A stretch of DNA of 26,926 bases from Chara braunii (GCA_003427395.1 BFEA01000213.1:27820-54745); one strand, 5' to 3'; shown: positions 8,925 to 19,311, numbered from the stretch's first letter. Numbers and translations: made by a program. The notes: generated by a model from the letters alone, not told the origin.

Positions 8925-10160
8925 TCAACTGGCATGTGCATGAGCTCATGACCGTTTTGCTGCTCACTGTCGAGACCGTGCTCGAAGTTGTTGTGCTAAT
9001 CGTCGATCCCAATGTTGGTCGAGGTCCTGTTGCTAATCGAGCACGTCCTGTTTTGCCTTTGGGCGCTCTATCTTTCCATGTTCTAGCAGAAGATTTAGTC
9101 TCATTTTGCACATTTGGTGGGCAACGGGGCGCCTTGCTGATTCCTCACCACAGACTTGTTCCTCACAATGGTTCGTTGTCACAGTCTTCGTCAACATGGG
9201 GTTCGCCTTTATAGCACTGATAATCCCGGTAGTGTCTTTCGGTGGTTATCGTTCCTGTTTCCGTGGTGATGTTCTTTGTCGATCTCGATCGTGGTATCAG
9301 TGCTTATCGTGCTTGTCGTGCTCATGACCTTTATCCTTGTGGAGCCCATCGTCCATGAGTATTGAAGATCCTCGCTCGCAGGTTCGTCATCAACATCACC
9401 TTGGCCAACTTTCAAAGAACTTGTACGAGAGGGGAGACAAGAGACAAACGCAGAGGTAGGGCGGATATAGGGGGAGGAGATACAAGAGAAGAAGAAGAAG
9501 AAGCGAGGCAACAAGGAAGAGGGAAAGTAATCAGTGTCAGTTCGCGGTCACCATCCTCGTTTCCACCTTTTCTTCTCGGATGCCTCCGTGGCCATTTTTG
9601 GGCTCCCACTTCTAGTCGAAGCTCTTCTTTGTCTCAACCGTATTCGACTTCCGAAAGTTGAGCACGTCCTTCCTCCACAATCGCATTCCGCCAGTTGATC
9701 TAACTTAAGATAACTCTAGTAATAATCATAGAATGCAGTAGTATATCTGATTGTGTTTTAGGGGCAGATTCATTCTCAGAGTTTGGTGGTGTATTCTCCC
9801 ATGTTTTAAGCCGGACATTCATGCCCGTTTTGTGCATTTGGTAAGTAGTGGAGGCGAGCTCGAAAATTTGTTGGCAAGGCAATCGTCAATTGCAGATACG
9901 GCGCTACAATAGGGACGACGGGCTTAGCAGAAAGGAGGAGATGAAGGTGTTAAGGTGTATACCTCGGATGCTTTGCCGACCCACCACATTCTGTTGTGAG
10001 AGGATAGAATGTGAATATGCCCGATAGAGCCTAAAAGGTGTTAGGCAAGAGTGAGCAAGAGTGAGCAAGAGCGTGATGTCCCTATAAGCGAGCGAACCCC
10101 GGGGAAAAAAAAAGGGAGAACATATGAGAAAGGAGAATCATGGAGTAACTTACCTTTTCA
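8922..10160. other. Intergenic DNA, no gene seen
   Basis: Frames up to about 130 codons on both strands overlap one another and show no recognisable domain or consistent coding character. A short GAAGAAGAAGAAG run lies near 9488. A duplicated GAGTGAGCAA phrase occurs near 10049-10069. Confidence 0.5.
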
Positions 10161-11340
10161 ACCAATGTGTGAGTGGTTTTCATATTGTTGCCAAAGCTCG
10201 ATAGACGTGTAGGGATTAGGGAGAGTACAGTTTGTTGGTGGGGCCGGGTCCGTTGCTGGTCAAGCTGTTGCTACCTTCCAAACCTATTGGTTCGCCGTTG
10301 TTCTTGGCGTTGTGCAATGATTTGTGCTGCATCTACTGAGGTGTTGTTGTTCGTTGCCGCAGCGAAGTACTGCTCGTTCAGGAGGCCGAAGCCGACTTTC
10401 AATCTATTGATGTTGCTGACCACAACCACTATGCTAAAACTGTTATTGCACAGACTAAGGCATTCACGCTGCTGAGACAAGTGTTGAGGACCTGGACTAT
10501 GTTTGGGATACGAGGTGGGGCTTGTTGCGGCCAAAGTTGGAAGGTTGTTACTGGCAGGGGCGGTTGGTTGTTGGTCATAGAAGTAGGCTGCTGGTCATAG
10601 CAGCAAAATTATTGGTGGCTGCCGCAGGCCGCTGTTTACAGTGAACTCTTCGTAGTAGGAGCTCGTTTTTTTGCAGCAGCAGACTTGTGGTTGGGACTGG
10701 TGAAATTGTTGCGGCCACACTCAGCAAAGTGATCGTTGGTAATTGAGGGTCGGAGCTGCTGTGTTTTTCTACTACGAAACTGCCGAATTCTGTTATGCTA
10801 TTGTTGTGCTTTGATTGCTGCTTCTTCGTTGAGGTTGCTGCTTCTTCATTGAGGTTGCCGCTTCTTCATTTGAGATTGTTGATGCTTAGGACAGCTGGCG
10901 TAGTCAACACTGGGGCCACTACTGCATATTCAAGTGGTGCTATAATCGTTTTTAGCAGTGGAAAGTTGTTGTTGCCATATGATCAGGTGGTGGTAGCAGT
11001 TGTTCTCAACATTGCCAGACTGTTACTGGTTGTGATAACTGCAGTTATTGCAATCTGGTCATATTGTTGATTGAGCAATGAGAGGTTGTGTAGCCAATGT
11101 GGTTGGTGTGATCTTGCTGCAACTGTCTTCAGTCTGCGTGTCGAGGTTTTTTGTGTCTTGGTTGACATTGGACTTTTATAACACAATGACGTTGCCGAGC
11201 TCCGTATTTTTGGCAGCAAGTTATGATCTCGAGGTGCTACCAATGTGAAGGTGGGTTAGGGTATGAGGTTGTTGCTGAGATTCTGTTGCGGCATCTGCAT
11301 CTCATAGATATTCGAGCTCAACGACTTTTGGTCACCATTG
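10160..11340. other. TTG/CAA-rich low-complexity block
   Basis: GTTGTTG, GCTGCTG and TTGTTGCTG words recur throughout, so minus-strand frames are rich in Gln, Asn, Thr and Ala. Stops interrupt every frame. One direct duplication is plain: CTTCTTCGTTGAGGTTGCTG, CTTCTTCATTGAGGTTGCCG and CTTCTTCATTTGAG follow one another at about 10821-10874. This is either a decayed Q/N-rich coding region or simple-repeat-derived DNA; I cannot tell which. Confidence 0.4.
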
Positions 11341-11482
11341 CGGGGCCTTCAGGACAGGAAGGCAAGAATGCCTTCTCACGCGAGTTTGAGTGCACCCCTC
11401 TCGTATCTGAGTGTCTGAATATCTCTCATTTTGCCTTTCTCACTCCCAGTCTAGTTTTTTGGTTTAGAAAGGAAGGTAGCAG

Positions 11483-11545
11483 GTGGGATTGCAACCCACA
11501 AGACCGTAGCGAGACCTTGTGGGAGATTCACCCACCGATTGTGGG
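11483..11545. repeat. Cluster of three small overlapping hairpins
   Basis: GTGGG/CCCAC close a 7-nt loop (11483-11499). CCCACAAG (11495-11502) pairs with CTTGTGGG (11516-11523). CCCAC CGATT GTGGG forms a third (11531-11545). The GTGGG and CCCAC segments can pair alternatively, a switch-like arrangement, but no RNA family is recognised. Confidence 0.6.
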
Positions 11546-11790
11546 CGGTCTGCCGGAACCCAGGCGAGACTCTGGAGGCAGGGAACTTTGAGGTAGACCG
11601 ACGCGATCTCCCTTAGGATCCCGGATCCCGTATATATATATTTATAGTACCCTTCATTCAGTTTGACCGAGTTTCAACTTTTTGTATATTTTGTTGACTT
11701 TAATTCAAGACTTTAATTGAATCAGAATGAAACTTTACTTGTTTGTTGAATTTCATCTGCCTGAAATGAAAATTACGATTTTTGCATGCG

Positions 11791-12516
11791 CTGATTTAAA
11801 TGGGGCTGGAGACGAGGTCTTCCTGACTGATCCGGTCGCTTTGCTTGTTTGCCTAAGACATTGAAATGAGATTGGAGATGAGGTTCTCTTGACTTATCTG
11901 GTCGCTTTGCTCCTTTGTCTAAGACATTGAAATGAGTCTGGAAATGAGATCCCCCTGACTGATCTGGTCGCTTTGCTCGTTTGCCAAAGATATTGAAATG
12001 AGGCAGGAGATGAGGTCCTCCTGACTGATCCGGCCCCTTTGCTCATTTCCCTAAGGCATTGAAATGGGGTTGGTGATAAGGTCCTCCTGACTGATCCGGT
12101 CGCTTTGCTCGTTCGCCTAAGACATTGAAATGGGGTTGGAGATGAGGTCCCCCTGACTGATCCGGTCACATTGCTCGTTTGCCTAAGACATTGAAATGAG
12201 GCTGGAAATGAGGTCCTCCTGACCGATCCGGTCGGTATGCTCGTTTGCCTAAGACATTAAAGTGGGGCTGGGGATGAGGTCCTCCTGACTGATCCGACCG
12301 CTTTACTCATTTGTCTAAGACATTGAAATGGGGCTGGAGATGAGGTCTTTCTGACTGATCCGGTTGTTTTGCTCGCTTGCTTAATACATTGAAATGAGGC
12401 TAGAGATGAGGTCCTCCTGACTGATCCGACCGCTTTCCTCGTTTGCCTAAGATACTGAAATGAGGCTGGAAGTGAAATCGTTTCGACTGATCCGATCACT
12501 TCGCTAAGTCAGTCAG
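11791..12516. repeat. 66-bp minisatellite, eleven units
   Basis: Unit anchors (GACATTGAAATG or variants) fall at 11791, 11857, 11923, 11989, 12055, 12121, 12187, 12253, 12319, 12385 and 12451, exactly 66 bp apart each time. The consensus contains GATGAGGTCCTCCTGACTG, ATCCGGTCGCTTTGCTCG and TTTGCCTAAGACATTG. Because 66 is a multiple of three, the minus strand reads as a 22-residue repeat (TGSVRRTSSP then PFQCLRQTSKA-like) with stops in only two places (TAA near 12257 and near 11892). The strict period without indels is notable. Coding is not claimed, since any frame that is open in one unit stays open in all. Confidence 0.97.
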
Positions 12517-14056
12517 TTTTGCTTGATAACAAAACTCTAACTTTTCTCCTTGAGAGAGTAGTCCAGGCTAGTGTGTCAGTGATTGCATGGGTTTGACTCA
12601 GAACAATTTGGAAAGTTAAAAATTAACTAAATAAGATACACGACTCATATCTTTGTGAATCAGGAGAAGTAAAAGATGAAAACTTTGGATGAACGAACCT
12701 TTGTTTTGAAATGGTTGAATGAGTTGTTAGAGTGACGTGCTTGCTGGGCAATGCCTTGTCTTTTGCTCAAGCTATACCTGTTTTTTGCTTTAGTAGGGTA
12801 GTCTATTAGTGTTTGCCTTGTGTTTGAGATACAGACAGTTAGATGTCTACTTTTGTTTTCGCATCGTCTCTTCATGCATGATTGCTTTGGTGGGACTTCG
12901 GCTAGCCTCTGAGTTAGTAGAAACTCCGGGAACCTTTTTTCCTTAGGGGAGACGCTGGCAATTTCTGCTAAATACTCAAAGTTAGTCAAGATTCAGAGAT
13001 GTCAGGATTAGTTTAGTCTTTGGGGTCAGTAGGGACTCTGAGTAACTCGTGAAGCATTGCCATAATGATCGGACGAGTGTGTAGCACTGTGTACACATGG
13101 TTGAATGTTGTCGCCTCCTTTTATGCATTTTTATGCAGGCCGCACCCTGATATTAGGACGCACTTGGAGTTATGGGTTGGAAAAGGGACTAGGCATAGAG
13201 AGATAATTTGTCGAGTTAGTTGAAACCTGTGGTAGTTGCGATATCCTAGCCGACCGGCGTAGGGACGCACTTGGGAGATTAGCGCCTCAAGCATCGGTTC
13301 GCGTGCGAGTTAGATCAGGCGTGACTGCATGTACCTCCTATGCTACAGCACACGAGAAAACGCCCTCGGCTAATTCACCTTTGCGATTGCATGTAAAAGC
13401 ATTTGTAATGTGAACTGGTAGCTCGGCGGGGATGCATCCACCCAAGGGATGGTGACAACTCCCGCAGGTGGAGTTAAGTTGTACGTCGCGAGACCCTATC
13501 CTGTCGTAGGGACTCGTGAGAGGTATAGCTGGTGCACTCAGCCGGAGTGGTGAAGCTCCCTAGTTTTTATCCGACATGTCAAATCATGCGTAACGCGACC
13601 GAGAAGGTTCCCGCTAGCGAGGACCGTGCGCTCGACAGCGACCTTTCTTGCTGATACAGGGCCCAGTAGGATTTTCCGAGGCTTTTAGCCTCGCTGAATG
13701 AGCAAAAAAAAACTATACAAAATTTAAAACAGAAACGAAATATATATATATCGTCAAATAGAACTGCCCGGTAAACCGTAGGCAGAGAGGGAGAAGAGGA
13801 CAACAAACGAGGGGCTGTGACAAACTGTTTCGTCGGAGTTTATATATATATATATATCGTCTATCGTCAATATATATATTTTACAAGGATTTTTTTGGCA
13901 GGGAAAAGGTGGGCAAAAAATAAATTAAAAAATACAAGGTTGTAGATCATTTCAAAACCTTCAAGACCATGTTTTTTATTTGTTTTTTTCCCTTTATACA
14001 TAGTTTAAAAATTCAAATGCATAAAAAGGAAAAAAAACAACCCCCCCCCTCAAAAA
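12517..14056. other. Anonymous intergenic DNA
   Basis: No gene, RNA or long repeat is recognised. Small features are short (TA)n tracts at about 13739-13750 and 13841-13857, and a twice-used phrase AGGGACGCACTTGG / AGGACGCACTTGG (about 13261 and 13155). That phrase hints at a degraded duplication across 13150-13280. Confidence 0.45.
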
Positions 14057-14190
14057 NNNNNNNNNNNNNNNNNNNNNNNNNNNNNNNNNNNNNNNNNNNN
14101 NNNNNNNNNNNNNNNNNNNNNNNNNNNNNNNNNNNNNNNNNNNNNNNNNNNNNNNNNNNNNNNNNNNNNNNNNNNNNNNNNNNNNNNNNN
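14057..14190. other. Assembly gap (134 N)
   Basis: The gap is bounded by poly-C/poly-A on the left and (TG)n on the right. Open frames drawn through it are meaningless. True gap size cannot be judged from the sequence. Confidence 1.
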
Positions 14191-14275
14191 TGTGTGTGTG
14201 TGTGCGTGTGTGTATGTGTTTGTGTGTGTGTGTGTGTGTTGTCCCCACACACACGCATGCACACACACACACACG
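14191..14275. repeat. (TG)n followed by (CA)n inverted pair
   Basis: A TG run (14191-14240) is followed after GTCCC by a CA-rich run (to 14275), so the two can fold on each other. A poly-G stretch follows. This structure plausibly caused the neighbouring assembly gap. Confidence 0.9.
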
Positions 14276-14834
14276 GGGAATTGTTGGGGGGGAAGGGGGG
14301 GGGTTCCCTTTTTTCTAAGTTTAATCGTGCAGGGGTGTTCGACTACATACCCGAGCCCCCATAAACCCAATCCATTGAAAACAAAATGGTCAGAGCCCCC
14401 CCAATTTTTATTCGACGGGAATTTAATGGGGGTTAGAGAAATTAAACAGCTATTAACGGTCATTTAACTTCACCCCCCACCCCCATTAAAAAGACACTCG
14501 GCGTAAAACAACCCGTATAGCCCTTAAGCCGATACGAACCAGCATACGACCGAATCAGTGTTGACGCAACGAGGGGCCTCAAGTCTTGAGAATGAACATG
14601 CATCTCGTGGCCACGACGTCCGGTCCGCGTCATTAAAAAATTATTGAGGTCCTTGCCGTCAGACCTTAAACAACTGGTTGGCCACCAACTCTCTACGGAA
14701 AGAATTAGAGGTTGTAGGGTTAGCAGACCCCGATTTAGATCCTAATTAAAATTAAGTGTTTAGGTAAGTAGTTCTTAAGGGTTACGTTTATGTGCTGAGG
14801 AGGTGGCGTTTGCCTACTATACCCGTACCTCACC
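14276..14834. other. Intergenic leader-like DNA before the plus-strand remnant
   Basis: No gene is seen. If the plus-strand remnant at 14835 belongs to a retroelement, its leader would lie here, but no primer-binding site or terminal repeat was recognised. Confidence 0.4.
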
Positions 14835-15750
14835 ATGGATGACTATCCTATGTTCGACTTTTTGGCCCTCAGCGTAATATTGGGGCCCCTTCTGCTCATG
14901 TTCTTCCCTTTAGGATTCTGCCATGCCTTCGGGATGGGTGTGGTATCTAGATCCGGTAGGTCCACACAGCCATATACCCCAAAGGAGCAAGCCAAACTTG
15001 ATGTGAAGTTGACATAACAGAAGGGAAAAAAGGCGGAAAGATTGAGAAAGGAGGAGGAGGAGATGAAAAAGAAGTTGACGGAGAAGAAAAAAAAGTTAGA
15101 AGAAGAAGAGCAGAAAAACATAGAAGAAAGGATAAGGAAGGTGATGGAAGAAGAGACATGGAAGATCGTGGAGGAAAAAGAAATTGGAGTTTAGAGGGAG
15201 AGGACGAGTACAGAGGAGTAAGGCAGCAAGAAGAGGGGGAAAGCAGCCAGATACAACACGATGAAGCACATGAGTGGCTGACGAACTTTGGCTTCCTCAA
15301 GGAGAGGCCGATCAATGAAACGGAAGAGGAGTTGGAAGCTTTTCGAGTGAAGCTGAGGGTTGCAGACCCTCGTGAAAGACCCTTCCTGACACAAGAGCAT
15401 AAGAGTATTATTAGTATGAGAATGTTGGCAATCCGGGAGAGAATTTGAAGAGGAAAAGAGCTTGAAAGAAGAGCGGGAGGTGATCCGGCAGATTCTGACA
15501 GAAGTTGAAGGAGAAGCAAGAAGGAGAAGTCTATGTCAAAGCCCGATTAGACCTCCTCACCCAAGCAACCCTCCACTCCGCTCAAGAGAACGCCACAACA
15601 CGCATTACCGAAGAAAGGATAGAGGTCCACCAAAAGGAATTTAAGAGCAAGTGGAATAACTATGTCGTGACAAACCTCCGCCAAATAGATCAGCACTTCC
15701 TTCGTTCAAGGTTGTCCGCCATGCACATCGGTAAGAAGATATCCTTGTAA
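14835..15750 (+). pseudogene. Broken coiled-coil ORF, retroelement ORF1/gag-like?
   Basis: The start ATG at 14835 opens a frame with a hydrophobic stretch at residues 8-30, then a Ser/Arg/Thr linker and a 'QPYTPKEQAK' segment. An in-frame TAA at 15015-15017 interrupts a strongly charged Lys/Glu coiled coil that continues in the same frame to about 15194. The text then moves to another frame (about 15158-15448: acidic, with a short Trp-containing globular-looking part near 15270-15400), to a third frame (about 15449-15530, EEREVIRQILTEVEG) and to a fourth piece (15505-15750). At least one stop and three frame changes make it non-functional. I associate hydrophobic-start, charged coiled-coil ORFs of this kind with ORF1 or gag-like proteins of plant retroelements, but no domain is diagnostic. 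Its last ~60 bp overlap the antisense integrase tail of the Ty3 element, so the exact boundary is unclear. Confidence 0.5.
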
Positions 15751-16762
15751 TGCACCCCTGTTGGTCTTGACACTGACAGCTCCATATGGTCCACGATATC
15801 GTCGATATCCACCTCTCCGTCCATGGTTGGGGGCAGCATTGAGCGGCGAGATGGAAACTGATATGTTTCTTTGAACGGTGCAAGCTTGGAGGCGTGAAAG
15901 ACAAGGTAAGTACGGAGATGACCAGGGATCCGGACTACATAAGAAGGTCCATCCGGATCAGTCCCCACAATATCTAAGACTTCCCATGGTCCAAAGTACT
16001 GTGGCATGAGCTTGCGGGAGATCCCGTGCTCCTGTCCCAGTTCTGAGGACTTAACCCAGACTCTTGTCCCCAACCTGAAATGAAGACTCACGACGATGTT
16101 TGTTCGCAGATTCTATCATAGCCGTCTGTGCCTTTTGCATTAATTTTATAGCATGCTGCATCTTCTGTTCATACCGGTAAGCAAATTCTAAAGTACCTGG
16201 TGCAACAGTGACTGATTCTCAGGAAGGAGGAAATCTAGGGGTAGTCTAGGCTTGAAAGTCAATAGCAAATTGTTTGGGCTCACCCCGGTGGCACTGTGTT
16301 CCGCATTATTGTACAGACTGGCGATGAGAGCAAGCTTTTCATCCCAGTCCACCTGGTTGGGCTTGATGTAATGCCTCAACAAGTGTTGTACAACGCGATT
16401 CAGTTGCTCGGCCTGACCGTTGGCCTCGGGTGATTCCCATAAGTCATCTGCAACTGGGTTCCCTGTTCTACAGCAGCGGCCTTGCACAGTTCGCTGGTAA
16501 ATCGGACATCCCTGTCATGGATAATGGATTTCGGTAAACCAAAATCCCTGACCCACTTCTCTTTAAACATCCTAATCACGTACTCCGTCCTTGTTGTTTC
16601 TGGCATTGCTACTAACCTAGCATACTTACTAAATCTATCCACGATAACGAAGATGTGTCTCATCCCACTCTTGTTGGTGATCAGCGTATCCATGGAGTCC
16701 ATGGACAAACTCTCACCACGCTTTTCCGAAATCAGAAGGGGCTTCAGGAGCCCAAGAGGCAT
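15690..16762 (-). pseudogene. Integrase core and C-terminal part, frameshifted
   Basis: The first frame (16762-16400) carries the catalytic-core start: Asp in SMDSMD (residue 22), 'HIFVIVDRFSKYA' and the second Asp in HDRDVRFTS. A one-base loss near 16427 moves the frame to 16487-16188, which holds the third acidic residue in NGQAEQLN, so D, D and E are all present. From about 16200 to 16085 the text is in a third frame (APGTLEFAYRYEQKMQ and on). It returns at 16091-15690 with RVWVKSSELG, the GPY/F-type 'QYFGPWEVL' and 'VFHASKLAPF'. The tail (VDIDDIVDHMELS, then PTGVHYKDIF) may be a decayed chromodomain-like end. At least three indels make it non-functional. Confidence 0.92.
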
Positions 16763-17630
16763 CTCGCATCATCGTGGGCCACCAAAACCGCTGCAGCAGA
16801 TTAGTTGCGGTCTTTTTGTACCCAAAATGGCTGGTGGCATCGTGATACTCGCCTAAAAATAAACTACGCAAAGACTCCCTATTAGGAACACACAAACATT
16901 TATTCCCAGCCTTCTCGAGGAACAGCAAGCCTTTGACCATCTCAAACTCAGCAGAAGTCACTTTGTCCTTCGCTTCGAGTCTGCATATGATCTCGGACAT
17001 GAACGGATCCTCTCGATAGGCTTCCACCATTGACTGAGTAACGTTCTCCTCAAGCCCAAACTCAGCGATCAGCGCACCTGAGAAATCAGGTCTACGCGAC
17101 AAGGTATCAGCAACCTTGTTGTACTCGCCCTTGATATACTGAGGCTCGAAGTCATATTGCTCAATAACTTCGATCCAACGCTTGAGAGCGTCAGAGAGTA
17201 CCGTCTGAGTTCTCATCCATCTCAGGGTCTGATGATTAGTCCTTAGGATGAAGGACCTCCCAAGGAGATAGTGTCTCCAATGGGTTAGAGCCTTGTAAAC
17301 CGCATAAAGTTCCTTCTCGTAGGTGGACTTGGCCAACTTCTGAGAGGGCATCTTTTTGGACATGTACTCTATTGACCTCAACTTTTTCCCCTCCTGTTGT
17401 GCAAGTACAGCGCCTATGCCATATTGGCTAGCATTCGTAGTTACTATAAATGGTTTGTCAAGATCAGGAAGCTTCAAGACTTCGTAATGCGTCAACGCAT
17501 GCTTCAGATGTCTGAAAGCAGCCTCGCATCTCTCAGTCCACTCCCATGGGGTGTCAAGGCGGGTCAGATCAGTCAAACGGGCGACAACTATGCTACAGTT
17601 CTCCACGAAGTTGCGATAGTAGCCGATCAT
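16713..17630 (-). pseudogene. RNase H and integrase N-terminus, catalytic Asp lost
   Basis: This is the longest open frame of the window (305 codons). Residues 1-50 are the RT connection ('IGYYRNFVENCS'). RNase H follows with 'FIVTTNASQYGIGAVLAQ' where the family has TDAS, then 'STYEKELYAV' (Glu kept), 'ILRTNHQTLRW' where the family has TDH, and 'NKVADTLSRR' (last Asp kept). Two Asp positions are therefore Asn (codons at 17435-17433 and 17237-17235). The integrase zinc domain starts with 'HDATSHFGYKK' (two His) and 'RFWWPTMMRD', but the C-X2-C half that normally follows is absent. After it the frame runs out of register, and the domain continues from 16762 in another frame, so a deletion of roughly twenty codons plus a frame change is inferred near 16757. 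Confidence 0.94.
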
Positions 17631-17658
17631 CCCTAAGAAACCTCATCTCAGTCACAGA

Positions 17659-18629
17659 CTAAGGACGCGGCCAGTCACGAATGTTGGCCACCTTCGCGTC
17701 ATCGGGCTTCAACCCTTCTGCGGAAATCTCATGACCCAAGTACAAGACACGGGTGCGGCCAAACTCGCACTTCTCACCGTTGATCTTGAACTTGTGTTGT
17801 CGCAGGAGACTAAGAACTTTGTCAAAGTGTGCAACGTGCTCCTCGACAGTCTTACTAAAAATAAGTATGTCATCGAGGTACACGATGACAAACTTATCCA
17901 AGTAGTCATGGAATATCCGATTCATAGCGTGCTGAAAGGTGCCAGGAGCATTGCAAAGGCCGAAAGGCATCACCACAAACTCGTACAGACCGTACGTGGT
18001 CTGAAAGGCGGTTTTGTGTTGATCCTCGAGCCGGATTGCAATCTGATGGTACCCAGATTTCAGATCTATCTTACTGAAGTACCGACACCCTTGCACTCTA
18101 TCTAGCAAATCGTCGATGCGTCGTAGGGGCTTCTGTTCTTGACAGTGATGGCATTGAGGCCCCTATAATCAATGCACATCCTAAGTGTTCCCTCCTTCTT
18201 CTTAGGTACGAATAGTACTTGAGACCCATAAGGAGAGACACTCGGGCGGATCCAACCCTTCTCTACGAGTTCCTTGAGTTGGCGGCGAAGCTCATTGAGC
18301 TCGCCTGGAGACATCCGATAGATCCTACCCTTCGGGATGCTAGACCTTGGGAAAATCTCTATTGCATGGACGACCTCCCTCTCTACAACCCCTGTTGGCT
18401 CTTCAAATAGATCAGGGTACTTGGCAACTACTCCCTCTATCTCCGGCGGCATTTTCACCGGTCCGCCTTCAGCAGAGACATAAACTAGGTACATACCCTC
18501 CTCCCGATTTTGCTTATAATAGTTATAGAACGCGGCCACACACATGCATCCATGGGACTCGATCAGACTACTAGCTTTGAACTTGTGCAATCTGGCGGTC
18601 CCTCCACCTGGCAAAGTGTGTTTGACCAC
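17659..18629 (-). pseudogene. Reverse transcriptase, frameshifted
   Basis: The upstream frame (18629-18102) holds '[16 protein letters not shown]', '[18 protein letters not shown]', '[19 protein letters not shown]' and 'AITVKNR', the fingers motifs of Ty3-type RT. A frameshift near 18135 leads to the second frame (18108-17659): 'RYFSKIDLKSGYHQI' (first catalytic Asp), 'MPFGLCNAPGTFQ' and the signature 'VYLDDILIFS' with both Asp kept, then 'EKCEFG' and 'VLYLGHEIS'. It ends in 'DWPRP' followed by TAG (17661-17659), where a Gln codon is expected, and a further one-base shift near 17640 before RNase H. The polymerase active-site residues survive although the reading frame does not. Confidence 0.95.
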
Positions 18630-18638
18630 TTTTCGGTC

Positions 18639-18995
18639 TCAGTCAAACTGAGGTTGTGCTACAGAGAGGTAGTACATACCTAACAACATGTCCATGGGGA
18701 GTTCATCGTTCACTAGGAACGAGACGCGATGTCTCAATTCCCCTCCCGCATACGGGAAACAACACTCAGTATCCTGAAGGTGGTCGTTGACTACCATGCG
18801 TTGTTTGTTGGCACAAGTCGACTCCACAGGTCGACTCAGGCGCTGCACTTGCCCCTGTAAGCGCAGCCTCTCAACGCACGCGTGGCTAATAAAGTTCCTA
18901 GTCGAGCAAGTGTCATAATAGGCCCCGACCTTGTGGCCGCCAATGACTATCTCGCTGATGAACATCTCACCCTTCGGGGCTTTGACTAGGGTCAT
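18639..18995 (-). pseudogene. Aspartic protease domain, altered active site
   Basis: The ATG at 18995 overlaps the upstream gag stop as ATGA (18995-18992). 'GEMFISEIVIGGHKVGAYY' leads to the active-site motif, read here as DTCS (residues 28-31) instead of the family D-[ST]-G-[AS]; the Gly is Cys. 'NFISHACVERL' follows, then a flap-like part and 'LPMDMLLGMYYLS', which resembles the usual ILG-M/D-[WF]L second hydrophobic motif. A TGA at 18641-18639 stops the frame. Reading continues in the same frame into the RT linker ('[10 protein letters not shown]'), so this stop is probably a later nonsense change (CGA to TGA would explain it). Confidence 0.85.
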
Positions 18996-19311
18996 CCAAA
19001 AAGCGGGTCTGATTTAGACCACTCCTCCTCTAGCTCCTCGAAGGACTCAAACACATTCATCGAACAGAGGTTCGATGGGCCTGAATGCGTTTGCGGGACG
19101 ACACTGGAGTCAGTAGCTTGGGCCATCTCTCGAGATGGTGAGGGTGTCTCCACCACCGCGACCCTAGTAGGAACAACTACTATTCCTACTTGCCCGACGT
19201 GTTTTCCAGAGCAGTGCCTGAAGTGCTGGCTACATTGCTACCAACGGGATGAGAGGATCCTACCGCCTGCCCCATCGTAGGCGGGATCTTGTCGGTCACC
19301 TTCTTGTTACG

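Noticed and set aside
10271-11243. Q/N-rich prion-like protein on the minus strand
   Set aside because: Stops break all frames, and the Gln/Asn content follows from TTG/CTG repeats. No continuous protein could be supported.
11894-12499. Minus-strand repeat protein of 22-residue units
   Set aside because: A 66-bp period keeps any frame open by arithmetic. No start context, splice signal or transcript evidence supports a protein.
13969-14467. Open frames drawn across 13969-14467
   Set aside because: They pass through the N gap and the TG/CA simple repeats, so no protein can be inferred.
15036-15180. Long minus-strand Ser/Phe/Leu-rich frame (14947-15519)
   Set aside because: It is the antisense of a GA-rich coiled-coil segment. 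The Ser/Leu/Phe composition is the expected mirror of Lys/Glu codons.
16482-18105. Plus-strand open frames inside the retrotransposon
   Set aside because: They are antisense shadows of integrase, RNase H and RT, which are clearly coded on the minus strand by conserved motifs.
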